Assembly (NCBI GenBank): GCA_023055425.1
Contig: JALGPY010000004.1
Coordinates: forward strand, 115,113,504 to 115,177,503
Origin: Linanthus parryae
Taxonomy: Eukaryota; Streptophyta; Magnoliopsida; Ericales; Polemoniaceae
Reading direction: 5' to 3'
DNA length: 64,000 nucleotides
Under the pieces are notes generated by a model. It was not told where the DNA came from. It saw nothing but the letters and a program-made list of their open reading frames with translations, and searched no databases. Position 1 is the first letter of the stretch, and each line of letters opens with the position of its first letter. Positions 1 through 9,445 of the stretch are shown in pieces. The position numbers and the translations under genes were made by a program.

Positions 1-483
1 TTGCTCCTCCTCGCTTGTGAGGTCCGCGCTTAGAAAGACTGGCCTCTTCTTTTCCTCGTTCGAGCTGAGGAACACTTCCTTTAGCTCTTGCTTTTGTGGT
101 CTGGGCCTATCTTCCATGCATTCAGGTGCTTCTTTGAGTTTCTCATCCGGAGTGCCCTGCATTGGCTTTTCCGTTACTGCAATCTGCTCGATTTGGTTGA
201 TTTGCCCAGGGATATCCCCATGCCCGTGTGAGGACATCCCCGCGCACCTTCGTATGCGATAGCACTTCTTCCCATTGGCGTAGAAGCTCTCTATCTCCTT
301 GCCTTCGGGGTCATGCTTTGAAATTCTCTTCAGTGTGTACACACTCTTTCGCTGGTATGCGATTCGTGGCGCCTCTTCGTGTGTGGGCGGCTTTTCCTTG
401 GCATCTTCCCTCGTCACTATCACTCCCGCAGGTGACTGGTCCTTGATGTCTTCCCATAGAGGTAAAGGAGTGGGATTGAATGG
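1..483 (-). pseudogene. Tat gypsy pol segment upstream of reverse transcriptase (partial)
   Basis: Continuation of the protease frame after the TGA at 484-486. It reads as an acidic, lysine-rich linker with no recognised domain (motifs ELKEVFLSS and FLSADLTSEEE near the window edge). The same linker precedes RT in copy 2 at about 52650-53160, where FLSADLTSEEEE leads into RT. It is the spacer between protease and RT; RT itself lies outside the window. Confidence 0.75.
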
Positions 484-1575
484 TCACGGTGTTTGCTCGT
501 CCGCCATCTCGGTAAACCATACCGCCTCGCTGAGATGTGCTTCATCCAAGTTGAATGGATTTGTTGAAGCCGGTATCTCGACTATTCTGTCGTTCCAGAT
601 AGCTTTCATAACCTGGTGAGCTGTCGAAGGAACCGCGTCGAAGCGATGAATCCAAGCTCGACCTATGATCATGTGATACGTAGTGTTCGTATCTATGACA
701 TAGAACTTCGCTGAACACTTGATTTTGCCAATCTGAACGCCCAGGCGGATCCATCCAATCGTCATTCTAGAGTCGCTTCCGAATCCCATCAGCGGAGATG
801 GACGCCTGACAATCTTGTGCTCGGGGATCCCTACTAGCTTCAGTGTGTGGAGCGAAACGACATTGACCGCTGCTCCTCCGTCTACAAATGCTCGTTTGAA
901 CTCGACACCATTGATGATGGCTGTCACATACAGAGGCCTCTGGTGGCTCGCATCTGTCTTTTTATCGCTGGCAGAAAAGGTCATAATCTTTTCTGTAGAG
1001 CGGGACGCCCTGATGACTTTCCCGTTGGAGACTACAAGATCCTCCTCGTAGTTCTCCGCTATCCTCAAGATTGCTTTCGTCATTTCTGTCCGGCATTTCT
1101 CCGAGAAATTCATCTCGTCGAAGAATCTGCTGAAGCCGTGCGACCCCTTCATCCGGTCAGCACGTTCATCCTCTGTGTCCATGCTGTAGTCCTCGTCTTC
1201 ATGGACTTCGGCAATGATGGGTAGACCATCCTCTGCGACTTCTTCTAAGTCTACAATCGAGATCATGGCGACCTCTTTCCCTTTCGAGTCTTGCTCCGCA
1301 TGAGCAGGAAGTGGATTGTTGCGCACATCCTTCCTGTGATCGCTGACAATTAGCTCGTCGTTCTTCATCTTCTGATTGAACACAATCCTGAGCTTTTTAC
1401 ATTCCGCTGTAGGATGCATGACCTTGCCGTGGTACTCACACCACTTCGGGTCCCTCACCATCTCCTTGGAGGGTACCTTCTCGAGCGGCGGTAGAACACC
1501 GTCCTTGCGCCATTGCCTGCAGAGGTCGCTTGCCTCCTCCACCGAACATGGCAGAGGTGGTACGTCGAAGTTCAC
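484..1575 (-). CDS. Tat gypsy gag C-terminus and aspartic protease
   Basis: A 363-codon frame. The N-terminal part has a Cys/His cluster of the type C-x2-H-x5-H-x4-C (CEYHGKVMHPTAEC), which matches the zinc-knuckle-like motif of Tat gag proteins. An acidic stretch follows. Then comes a retropepsin-like domain around the catalytic segment AFVDGGAAVNVVSLHTL, where the usual D-S/T-G is D-G-G, with the downstream flap and IIGRAWIH motif. In the family, protease cuts the gag-pol polyprotein inside virus-like particles. The frame starts inside the polyprotein, so the first Met is not a true start. Relative to copy 2 a 1-bp shift in an A-run near 1690 separates it from gag. The terminal TGA at 484-486 sits where copy 2 has Arg (AGA). 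Confidence 0.85.
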   Translation of the reverse strand: MNFDVPPLPCSVEEASDLCRQWRKDGVLPPLEKVPSKEMVRDPKWCEYHGKVMHPTAECKKLRIVFNQKMKNDELIVSDHRKDVRNNPLPAHAEQDSKGKEVAMISIVDLEEVAEDGLPIIAEVHEDEDYSMDTEDERADRMKGSHGFSRFFDEMNFSEKCRTEMTKAILRIAENYEEDLVVSNGKVIRASRSTEKIMTFSASDKKTDASHQRPLYVTAIINGVEFKRAFVDGGAAVNVVSLHTLKLVGIPEHKIVRRPSPLMGFGSDSRMTIGWIRLGVQIGKIKCSAKFYVIDTNTTYHMIIGRAWIHRFDAVPSTAHQVMKAIWNDRIVEIPASTNPFNLDEAHLSEAVWFTEMADEQTP

Positions 1576-1612
1576 AACCTTCGCCTGCTTCTGGGGTGAA
1601 ACTGTATTGACC

Positions 1613-2863
1613 TCAGCTTCGCGTCCCCTCTTGTAACTGAATCTCCCGATTTTGTAGGTAGTTCCGCTTGAAGATCGCTCCGGGTTGTTCTTCTTTTTTT
1701 AGTCTCTCCACTATAGGCTCGATGTTCTTCGTGCACTCGATAAGCTTTGAAAACGTAGGTGTTTGCAGGTTGATGAGCATACCTTTGTATTCATCTCGCA
1801 TGCACTGCAGGCATATCTCTACAAGCCGGCTTTCGAGCATTGGATCTTTGCATTCCAAGGACTTCGCCTTGAATTTCTTGATGAAAGTAATCCCGTCCTC
1901 CTCGCGCTTCTGGTACATCCGCGAGAGGTGGATCATTGTCACCTTTTCTTCCATCTGGAAGAACTTGGTATAGAACTTCTGGACCATGTCGTCCCAAGTC
2001 TTCACAGATCCGGCCTCCAACGTCCGGTACCACTTGTACGCTACGTTTCCCAAGGATTTTGGGAATTCTCGCATCAGCAGCTTGGGATCGGCTCCGTATG
2101 GCCCCATGACATCGATGAAACGCATGACATGCTCATGAGCGTTTCCGTTGACATCCTCGAACTTGTCCCATTTAGGAGCCTTATACCCCACTGGGTTAGG
2201 CATGAGATAGATCTCCCGCGGGATGGGTGGATCATTATCTAGCTTCGGGATGATAGTATCCGCGAATGATTGGTGGGCCAGAATAGTGTCCATGCGCTTC
2301 TGTAGAGACGTCATGCACTCTGGAATGCTTCCCTCAGTAGCAGCAGGAGGGGTTGCTGCAGGCGGAGGCGACACATACGCCGCCGGAGGATTGGGAACAT
2401 ATTGGCCGCTCGCATTGCCCCAGATCGCCGTTGACGGAGGCAAGGGATACTGCGACGCCGAATTAGGTACCAAAGCCGGAGGCTGAGGAGTATGAGCAGT
2501 GAGAGGCAACATCTGAGCCGTTGACCCCTGAATTGAAGGCAGCTGCGTAGTCGCCGGTGGAGTCTGCAGATTAGGGTTGGGAGGTGTGGTTGACACTCCC
2601 AGTCCTGGAGTGTTAGGGGCTCCTCCTCCTTGAGAGACGGCGGTGGCTGATGAAGGATTTGGCGCAAGGGTGCCCAGAACGGCCAGGATCCGTTCTAGCT
2701 GCGCAGACTGAGCCTTGAGAGTTTTCGCCTGACCTTGGACGGTAGCATCCAAGGATTCTAGCGTTGGTTCCTCGCCGGGGGTTGTAGGAGTGCGGCGAGT
2801 CTCCTCTCCCGAGGCAGCTTCGCTGGAAGGCGATCTGTTGCTGATATCATCCTCCTGAGACAT
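1613..2863 (-). CDS. Tat gypsy gag (capsid) protein
   Basis: About 416 codons. The Met at 2863 (MSQEDD) was chosen because the homologous frame of copy 2 also starts there (MSHEDD) and the region further upstream overlaps the primer-binding site. The N-terminal half is Pro/Thr/Gln-rich and disordered. The C-terminal half is the retrotransposon gag core (KWDKFEDVNGNAHEHVMRF, then KWYRTLEAGSVKTWDDMV and FYTKFF), the capsid-like domain that packages element RNA. The last residues are out of frame relative to copy 2 because of an indel in the A-run near 1690. The frame is otherwise open. Confidence 0.88.
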   Translation of the reverse strand: MSQEDDISNRSPSSEAASGEETRRTPTTPGEEPTLESLDATVQGQAKTLKAQSAQLERILAVLGTLAPNPSSATAVSQGGGAPNTPGLGVSTTPPNPNLQTPPATTQLPSIQGSTAQMLPLTAHTPQPPALVPNSASQYPLPPSTAIWGNASGQYVPNPPAAYVSPPPAATPPAATEGSIPECMTSLQKRMDTILAHQSFADTIIPKLDNDPPIPREIYLMPNPVGYKAPKWDKFEDVNGNAHEHVMRFIDVMGPYGADPKLLMREFPKSLGNVAYKWYRTLEAGSVKTWDDMVQKFYTKFFQMEEKVTMIHLSRMYQKREEDGITFIKKFKAKSLECKDPMLESRLVEICLQCMRDEYKGMLINLQTPTFSKLIECTKNIEPIVERLKKEEQPGAIFKRNYLQNREIQLQEGTRS

Positions 2864-2881
2864 GGTTGCTTTTGTTGGTAA

Positions 2882-2900
2882 GTTCACGTCGGGTTCACCA
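2882..2900 (-). other. Primer-binding site of gypsy copy 1
   Basis: On the minus strand, TGGTGAACCCGACGTGAAC begins three bases after the LTR end, as expected for a tRNA-primed PBS (TGG complements a tRNA CCA end). The same 19 bases occur at 50213-50231 in copy 2. I do not assign the tRNA. Confidence 0.8.
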
Positions 2901-2903
2901 AAA

Positions 2904-3530
2904 TGTGCACAAGAGATTCCGGCGGGGAGACCTCCGTGTACACCGTATGTAGGGGATCAGAGATGGCACAGGAAGAGTTGGGTTGTGTGTAGGGAGAGAG
3001 TAAGGCAGTAGCAATGTCTGAGAGAGAGACAAAGGTTTGGCAGAGCTTCCGCGTATGGCAAGTGTGTTCTCCTTTGTATGGAAAGGTTAACGTCCTATAT
3101 ATTGCAGGGAACGTGACCGTTGTAGTGTGGTTAATGCGCCCATTAATGGCGGCTTAATTAGCTTAACCACAACGGCACGTTCGTCCTCATATATAGGGAC
3201 CGTTACAGCACGTTGTGCGCGAATACCGGAACCGTTACAAGGTTGACCGGGTTTGACCGGATTGACCGGGTTTATGGAGCTCGTGCCATAAATCTCTCAA
3301 AGCAGTTACTAAAGGTCGCGTGCGGGCTTGGCTCGCACGCGACAGAGCTTACTCTAGCCTCCAAACCACTAAGTCCCTACAAGTCCCGTGCAGTGGTATG
3401 CGAGGGCTCTGTCTCGCAGCCCCCACATGGATCAGCGCGGCTGGTGATCCAGTGTGTGTGGAGCACAATATGGTGTGCTGGATGGTTGCCACGTGGCCAA
3501 GATCTGTTAGCTCAGAAAGCACTATCTACA
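2904..3530 (-). repeat. 5' LTR of gypsy copy 1 (627 bp)
   Basis: Begins TGTAGATAGTGC at 3530 and ends GTGCACA at 2904 on the minus strand (TG...CA). It aligns end to end with the 624-bp LTR at 49588-50211. A GT-rich direct-repeat stretch (ttgaccgggtttgaccgg) lies at 3242-3272. Confidence 0.9.
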
Positions 3531-3538
3531 CCCTTATA

Positions 3539-3747
3539 TCTCACCTACCATCCACTTAACTACCCACTACTTGATAATTTAAACTCTCTCTCGGATTAAT
3601 TTACGTAATTATCAAAAGTGTGGAAGAACATGACTTGATGAATATCATATAAATTACTGAGGACGCCATTTTCATCTTCTCTTCTAGCAAAATCGATTAC
3701 GAAACGTGTTTTTTGGGTAGTGCCCTTGGACACGGGCAATCACCTAT
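3539..3747 (+). mobile_element. Helitron-like non-autonomous unit 1
   Basis: About 209 bp starting TCTCACC after an A. It ends with an imperfect hairpin (gtgccc ttggac acggg) and CTAT where a Helitron would have CTRR. About 85% similar by eye to the unit at 3830-4039, whose end is canonical. The preceding bases cccttata also resemble those before unit 2 (cccttaga), so a tandem duplication is possible instead of two insertions. Confidence 0.5.
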
Positions 3748-3829
3748 TATATTCTATAAAACAACATAATTTAATTAACTTATGAAATTTTCAGTCTTTA
3801 GATTAAATAAATCAGCCCCAGCCCTTAGA

Positions 3830-4039
3830 TCTCACCTACCACCCACTTAACTACCCACTACTTAAAAATTTGTCCTCTCACTAGGAATAATTTACGTAAT
3901 TATCAAAAATGTGTAAGAACATGACTTGATGGATATCATATAAAATTATCGGGGATGCCATTTTCATCTTCTCCTCCAGCAAAATCGATTATGAAACGTG
4001 TTTTTTGAGTAGTGCCCTCGGGCACGGGCAATTTCCTAG
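3830..4039 (+). mobile_element. Helitron-like non-autonomous unit 2
   Basis: Starts 5' TCTCACC next to A (3829). It ends with the stem-loop GTGCCC-tc-GGGCAC at 4012-4025, a short spacer, and CTAG at 4036-4039 followed by T. This fits the Helitron rules: 5' TC, 3' hairpin plus CTRR, insertion between A and T, no target-site duplication. No coding capacity. Confidence 0.6.
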
Positions 4040-4057
4040 TCTTAAATATATTACTAC

Positions 4058-4182
4058 TATAGGAACTGAAGGGACTAAATAAGCAATTAGTTTAGACCTA
4101 GCTTCTAGTAGCTTCTTAGTATTCTATATAAAGAGATGTAGTCCTGCATTATTATGAATTCAATACAATATTCGGTTTTACA
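4058..4182 (+). repeat. 5' LTR of TRIM-like element
   Basis: Ends ...GGTTTTACA directly before the PBS. It contains a TATA-like stretch (tctatataaagag near 4121-4133), consistent with an LTR promoter. Nearly identical to 5193-5315. Confidence 0.82.
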
Positions 4183-4297
4183 TGGTATCAGAGCGTCGGC
4201 TCACACACGTGAATGGTCTAACAACCCACATGCTCACTGCCACCCGCAGACAAAAAGATTCCCGTGTAGGCCAAAGAATGCCACACATGAGAGGGCG

Positions 4298-4411
4298 TGT
4301 TGAGAAATCCCACATCGGACATTCAAAAAGAAGAAACATAATTAATAAGTATCTTGGACTACTCTCCTCATTGCCAATTAGTTTTGAGGTGGAAACCCAT
4401 GGATTCTTACA
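4298..4411 (+). repeat. Nested TRIM-type LTR plus PBS inside the short-LTR element
   Basis: TGTTGAGAAATCCCACATCGG ... TTCTTACA, followed at 4412-4423 by TTGTATCAGAGC, a second initiator-Met-type PBS with one mismatch. The 'TGTTG..ATCCCACATCGG' head is typical of plant TRIM LTRs. No second copy or downstream purine tract is visible, so it is a solo LTR plus PBS remnant or part of a chimeric element. Confidence 0.6.
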
Positions 4412-5192
4412 TTGTATCAGAGCGGCTACGCTCTTGGTGACCTAGCATTCACGCTTCCGCATCTGGCGGGTGGAACCACCACTAGTCGCCCGCTGGATCT
4501 AGCCCCATCTTTTTTTTCCGCAATCTGTTTTTCCTTTTTTTGTCTGTTCAGTAAACCTTAGTTCCTAGCTCGTCAAGGATCACTGGTTCATCACCACTAC
4601 GTCACCAGTCTCGCGCCGCCTCAGCTGCCCATATTCGGTGCAGTCGCCTCATTCCGTTTCAGCTTCGTCCCGGTCGAACCTTGGCTCGCTTCTACGACCT
4701 TTTTACTAGTTGGACACCAGAATTGTTACCGCTCCAGAGGATCGACCTCTCGTTCCCTCTATTCGGCGACCTGCGTTCCAGGCTCTCCTGGCCTAGACCC
4801 AACTGATAGCAGCCTCCTTGCCAAGCACCGGTTGGTTTCCGTCCTGCTGAGACCGTTGATGTTCCACTGCCGTCTCCTAGTTCAACATGTGATTCGCCCT
4901 TACCGTTTCCGTTGTTGATTGGGTTTTGTTAATGGAGAAATGTCGACTCTGTGTTGCTTTTCTTTTTCTATTCAATAAAACCTAGTTCTCACTCGCCGTC
5001 TCCAAATTCAGCGGCAAAAAAAGCAAAGCCCCTGCATGGTTGTCGTTCGCCACCGAGGAGGATCGAAGCTCGTTCACTCTTGATCGGCAAAAACATGGCG
5101 CCGGGTAACCATACCAAGACCACTTTGCTCTTCCGCGCTACATTGAGGACAAAGATTGGAGTCTCGTCACGACCCTCCATCTTGGGGGGGCG

Positions 5193-5315
5193 TATAGAAA
5201 CTGAAGGGACTAAATAAGCAATTAGTTTAGACCTAGCTTCCAGTAGCTTCTTAGTATTCTATAAATAGATGTAGTCCTACATTATTATGAATTCAATACA
5301 ATATTCTGTTCTACA
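5193..5315 (+). repeat. 3' LTR of TRIM-like element
   Basis: Matches 4058-4182 with a few substitutions and small indels. Ends TTCTACA and is followed by the actac target-site copy. Confidence 0.82.
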
Positions 5316-5474
5316 ACTACTACTTGGAAAATTCCATATCTGAATTAGATTAGATCTCGTCTGTCAGACATACCTCATCTCTTCCGATCACCGTGGCACT
5401 TTCTGTACTATTTTCTCCTATCTTTCTATGTTTAGGTCACCCTTCTTGTGTCTATCGCGGGAGTGCTCCTTTCG

Positions 5475-5812
5475 CTACAGATTTCCTGACTTTGGCTTTT
5501 GACCCTTTTGTTTCTTGTTATGATTTTCTTTATCTATATCCCTCCGTTTCTTCCCTTGCTGCGGGCTTACACGATTAACCTCATCAAATACCATATCATA
5601 CCTTGAGTTATCATCGTTCAAGTTGTACTTAGAGGGTTGCTGCTTGTTCGAGGAGTTCCCGTCACAATCCTTGACCATATCATCCAGAGCTTCACATCTA
5701 AAACCCTCTTTCGCCATCATGTCTTTCCGTGTATACTAGGACCACAATTTGGCAACACTTTGACTAAAATCTACATGTATCCTCCTATTGTCAGTTAAAG
5801 CATTGTCCATCT
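5475..5812 (-). pseudogene. 3' fragment of a CYP59-like cyclophilin/RRM gene (block A)
   Basis: Minus-strand remnant carrying only the end of the RRM, the zinc-knuckle region (GFRCEALDDMVKDC, where the second knuckle Cys is missing) and the basic tail (SRYDMVFDEVNRVSPQ, then HNKKQKGQK). It corresponds to about 42850-43223 in block B. At 5812 the homology stops inside the RRM coding sequence (at MDNAL) and the DUF295 gene begins in the opposite orientation. It cannot encode a working isomerase. Confidence 0.8.
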
Positions 5813-6728
5813 ACTGCTTTGTCTTGGTTTTTTACGGGAATAATGAGATTGCTTTCTGTAAAGTTGGGAACCTTTTTTGGAGATCAATAGATGGTCCTGG
5901 ACCACGGTTCTACGTTGATGCCGTATTCAACACGGAAATTTTTTATGTGGTTGACATCTGCGGGAAGGTTTGTGCATCCGACCTCACAAACACCGATTAT
6001 GAAGGCATACCCATCGAGGAGCTTGCTATACCTCCTCCGACAAATACTTTTTCTACGGTGCAAATGGGGTACTTTGTGGAGTTAGGAGGTGAATTCCTTC
6101 ATATTACCAGAGAAATAGTTATATCCAGGAATGAACAACAAGTACTGACTAGTAAGGATGATGATGGAGAAAAAGAAGAAGTCTGAGGCAACAACGAAGA
6201 AACAGTTGCGGAAGGAGAAGGCGGTAATGATGAAAAAGAAACTGTTGAAGGAGTAGAAGTAGCTGGAGGAGGAGGAGACAATTATGAAGTTGAAGAAATG
6301 GAAGTCAGCGATGTGGAGGAGAATATGCCCGAGGAGGTTGATTATGTGAACAATATCCGTAGCGACGATGAGGAGGAGGATGAAATTGAGTTTAATTACG
6401 AAAACAGTGACGCACGACGTTTGATTTACCAAACAACTATGTTGCGAGTGTTCAAGTTAGACACAAGTGGTTCTGAGGCCCAGTGGATTGAAGTTGGAGA
6501 CTTGAATGGGGGGGTGCAGTGTTTATCGACATGAATCAATCCTTTGCGTTGCCAAGATCAAACCTCATGGGATACGAAGGAGACCGGATCTATTTCACCG
6601 ATGATTCTGCTGGTTCTCATGGTAACAATATGGGTGTGTTCTGCTTAAAGAACTCTAGTTTTAGTCTATACCTAACCAATTGTGAAACTGTAAAGCCACA
6701 TCCTGTATGGATTACTCTAAGGTCGTGA
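5813..6728 (+). pseudogene. DUF295 (KIB-type) F-box gene, 5'-truncated and frameshifted (block A)
   Basis: Paralog of the intact gene at 44966-46333, retained from YGNNEIAFCKVGNL onward. The F-box and the first part of the DUF295 domain are missing because the sequence starts at the 5812 junction. There is a TGA at 6184-6186 before the acidic linker and an extra G in the G-run near 6512 that shifts the frame. The remaining C-terminal segment (NQSFALPRSNLMGYEGDR ... VKPHPVWITL) is recognisable in the next frame. No start or promoter of its own is visible. Confidence 0.88.
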
Positions 6729-6829
6729 TCAATCATTACATCTATTCAAATTTTTCTTTCCTTTGTTTCGACATAATTCTTGTGAATCTCATATTTCATA
6801 AGTTTTTTTTTGTTACCACAGTTTCTAGT

Positions 6830-7085
6830 TTTAGTCCTTTGTACCTGACCAATTCTGAATGTATATATGAAGCCTAATTCTATAAAGTTGATGTCTATGG
6901 AAGGGCTTATATGTTTCTGAACTCACTAATCATCACGGTTCTGGAGCTAATGAGCATGATTTCCCAACCCCAAAGCATATCCCTTACGTGAATAGGTGTT
7001 ACTTGGTGCAGTTAGCCGGGCGAATTACTCAAAATCTATGCCCAGGAGCCTGTAAATAGCATATTTCTGGTTGCGTATTCAATAC
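6830..7085 (+). pseudogene. DUF295 fragment downstream of the block A copy
   Basis: Decayed second DUF295 piece (phrases like LYLTNSECIYE, then ...YGRAYMF...) equivalent to 46411-46719 in block B. Several stops and indels. Interpreted as the residue of an older tandem DUF295 copy that existed before blocks A and B separated. Confidence 0.6.
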
Positions 7086-7261
7086 TGTCCTTGTAACATA
7101 AATTTTCAAAACTTAGTTGTTCCCACCCGTTTGAAACAAGTGGAGTATTTGACCATCTTGCGATAGTATTATAGCGATAGCTATTTTACTGTGTTTTACT
7201 TCTGGTTTAGTTATTGAACACTACATAAGTATACTTGTGGGGAACTTAATTCGGTCTGCAA

Positions 7262-7710
7262 TGAAAGAAACCTTAAAGGTTTCTGTAAAATCAAACGTAA
7301 ATAATCAAAGAAACCCAAAGGGTATGATGATAAACATGAACATTCATAGATAAGCCAAACGGCTGAATAAAGGAATACAATGAATCTCCTTAATAAAGAA
7401 TACGGTTCAGAAAAGAGGAATAAATACACCAGTCCAAATGGCTCTATTAGAGACCGTTGGATAAGACTCTTAGAAGATGTTCTAACAGATGGCCACAGAC
7501 TTTTACAGTCTTACAAAATAGTCCTTGAATTATTATCACAAGGACACAAGAGAAAAGGTAAATATGAGAAGGCCACATAACTCTTGAAAATAACACAGAT
7601 GCCCTTAAGATTTGTGAAGGATTCCAAAAACACTTCTTTTTGGAATTTCTTCAAGGACCTTTGTCTTTGTCTTGACTGCATTTCTATCCTTTGGATTCTT
7701 CAGCTTTGTA
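7262..7710 (-). repeat. Probable 3' LTR of the copia remnant
   Basis: About 449 bp. On the minus strand it lies directly after the pol stop and the purine tract gtttgagggagag. Its outer end (TG on the plus strand at 7262-7263) is where homology to block B breaks. The inner end reads TA in place of TG, so the exact boundary is uncertain. No second LTR is available for comparison. Confidence 0.6.
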
Positions 7711-7730
7711 CTCTCCCTCAAACTCATGGT

Positions 7731-9146
7731 GGTGGAAAAACCATGAGTTTGGATTTAAAATCCAAGAATGCAGCAGTACCCAGCCCCTTTGTGAAAATAT
7801 CTCCAACTTGATTTGCACTAAAATAAATTGAACCAGTAATTGTTTCTTTAGTGCATTTTCTCTAACAAAATGGTAGTCTAACTCTATGTGTTTTGTTCTA
7901 GCACTGTCATAGTAATATAAGACATGTTGTCACAAAATAGAGTAGGAGCATGAGGCATGAAAATTTGCAGATCTTTGAATAAGTACTGAAGTTTAATGCC
8001 AGGAGCTGAAAGTGTAGAACATGATTTACAATGTTGCATATTGTATTTGTGCAGTAAATCACAGATGTATTTGTGTTGATGAACAAATATGCCTTTAGAA
8101 TTTTTGGAGACTTCAAGACCCAGGAAATAGGTCAGAGGTCCTAGATTTGTCATTTCAAATTCACAATTGAGTTGATGAACTAAGTTTTGAATGTAAGAAG
8201 TATCATTTCCATTAAGTATTATATCATCAACATAGAGTAATAAAATGGTAATTTGTTGATTTTGAGAGAATCTAAAAAAAAGAGAAGTATCAACACCTGA
8301 GTCATTAAAGTCAAGAGAATGCAGATAGGTGGTGAACCTCTCAAACCAAGCTCTAGGAGCTTGTTTGAGTCCATAAATAGAATTGTTTAATTTGCACACA
8401 AATTCTGAAAATTTAGGGTGTTTAAACCCCTGGGGTTGTTGCATATAAACAGTTTCCTTCAAGTGGCCATGTAAAAAGGCATTTTTGACATCTAACTGTT
8501 GAAGAGACCAGTTAAAGTAGGCTGCAAGAGCAATAATGGTTCTAAATATTGAATGATTAACAACGGGACTGAATGTTTCATCAAAATCAATTCCAGGATT
8601 TTGATGAAACCCTTTGGCAACTAATCTAGCTTTGTATCTAGATATAGTTCCATTGGGGTTAAATTTTGTCCTGTAGACCCATTTGTTCCCAACAATATTT
8701 GCATTGTTGGGAGGAGGAACATGGGTCCAGGTATTTTGTTTTAAGAGGCTTTGAAACTCATCCGTCATTGTTGTGATCCAGTGAGTATGTTTCTTTGCCT
8801 TAGTGAAGCGAGTAGGGTCAGTAGAAAAAGATGTGAGATTAGAGTTACCAGAGGTAGCATTGAACCCAATAGTCTTCTTCTTAAAGATCCCAGATTTGCT
8901 CCTTGTCTACATTGAGTGTCCACCAGTGGATTGCTGCTCTGTGACAACTGCAGGTGCCATGCCAGACACATCATCTTCATGATTTGGTGGTTGCATATCT
9001 GCAGCGGTCACAGGTGCCTCCTGCACTGGAGGATCCTCATCTGCAGATGCAGTATTGTTCTCGTCAGTGTTTGGCAAGATCTCAGTAGTATTATTCTCAG
9101 GGAATGTACCAGCAGTGTGAGTATCATAAACTGCAGATGTCAGCAT
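7731..9146 (-). pseudogene. Copia pol: linker, reverse transcriptase and RNase H (broken)
   Basis: Reading leftwards from 9146: a Pro/Glu/Thr-rich linker, a frame break near 8770-8900, then copia RT (RVT_2) with NKWVYRTKFNPNGTISRYK, the DVKNAFLHG motif, YGLKQAPRAWF and the catalytic LLYVDDIIL. After SCSTLSAPGIKL the protein jumps directly to the RNase H part (PTLFCDNMS). Frameshifts then separate ARTKHIELDYHFV and SANQVGDIFTKGL. The end of RT and the first half of RNase H are therefore deleted. In the family this polyprotein copies element RNA into DNA; this copy cannot. Confidence 0.88.
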
Positions 9147-9425
9147 GTCCTGAAATCAACTTCTCCCCTGGTGTTTCATTCAAGGGTATCATAAACTTCA
9201 GATGTCAGCATATACTGAGCTCAACTTCTTCCCTGGAGTTTCATTCAAGCGTATCATAAACTACAGATGTCAGCATAAACTGAAATCAACTTCTCCCTTG
9301 GTGTTTCATTCAAGCATATCATAAACTGCAGATGTCAACATAAACTGAACTTAATTTCTCCTCTTGGGTCATAAACTGCAGATGTCAACTCATACTGAAC
9401 TCAACTTCTCCCCTTGAGCCATAAA
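9121..9425. repeat. Tandem repeat, about 65-bp unit, five copies
   Basis: Units begin gtatcataaactgcagatg at about 9121, 9186, 9251 and 9315, then shorter units at about 9366 and 9416. Period is about 65 bp, then about 50 bp. The first unit lies inside the copia linker frame, so the array arose from element coding sequence. Located at the junction where block A homology resumes. Confidence 0.85.
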
Positions 9426-9445
9426 CTGTGAAACTGTGAAGCTGT

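Larger units (their letters stand above)
1..3530 (-). mobile_element. Ty3/gypsy LTR retrotransposon, Tat lineage, copy 1 (truncated by window edge)
   Basis: Minus-strand element running leftwards out of the window: LTR (2904-3530), primer-binding site, gag, zinc-knuckle/protease region, then the start of the segment before reverse transcriptase. The second copy at 49588 onward matches it along its whole visible length, including LTR ends and reading frames. Tat lineage is inferred from that copy, which carries a second RNase H between pol RNase H and integrase. The right flank is ccctt (3531-3535); the matching target-site copy would lie outside the window. It is degenerate: gag and the protease frame are out of register near 1690, and a TGA ends the protease frame at 484. 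Confidence 0.93.
4058..5315 (+). mobile_element. TRIM-like short-LTR retrotransposon with 5-bp TSD
   Basis: Direct terminal repeats of about 125 bp (4058-4182 and 5193-5315) bound about 1 kb of internal sequence without a convincing gene. TGGTATCAGAGC (initiator-Met tRNA PBS) follows the first repeat at 4183-4194. A purine tract cttggggggg (5181-5190) precedes the second. The target-site duplication is actac at 4053-4057 and 5316-5320. The 5' LTR ends are eroded (TATAG in place of TG). It sits at the left boundary of block A: without it the flanks join into a sequence similar to block B near 42590. Confidence 0.85.
7262..9425 (-). mobile_element. Ty1/copia retrotransposon remnant
   Basis: Inserted in block A: the sequence diverges from block B at the tgcaa near 7261 and rejoins it at about 9424-9445. 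It keeps a probable 3' LTR, a purine tract, RNase H end, RT and the linker before RT. Integrase, gag and the 5' LTR are absent. Tandem repeats at 9121-9425 replace the upstream part. Confidence 0.85.

Noticed and set aside
6082..6432. Hydrophobic/Ser-rich minus-strand frame
   Set aside because: Mirror of the acidic linker of the DUF295 pseudogene; the same kind of mirror frame appears at 45755-46036 and 48026-48442.
9121..9425. CRISPR-like array
   Set aside because: Repeats are contiguous without unique spacers, in plant DNA, and derive from a copia linker.
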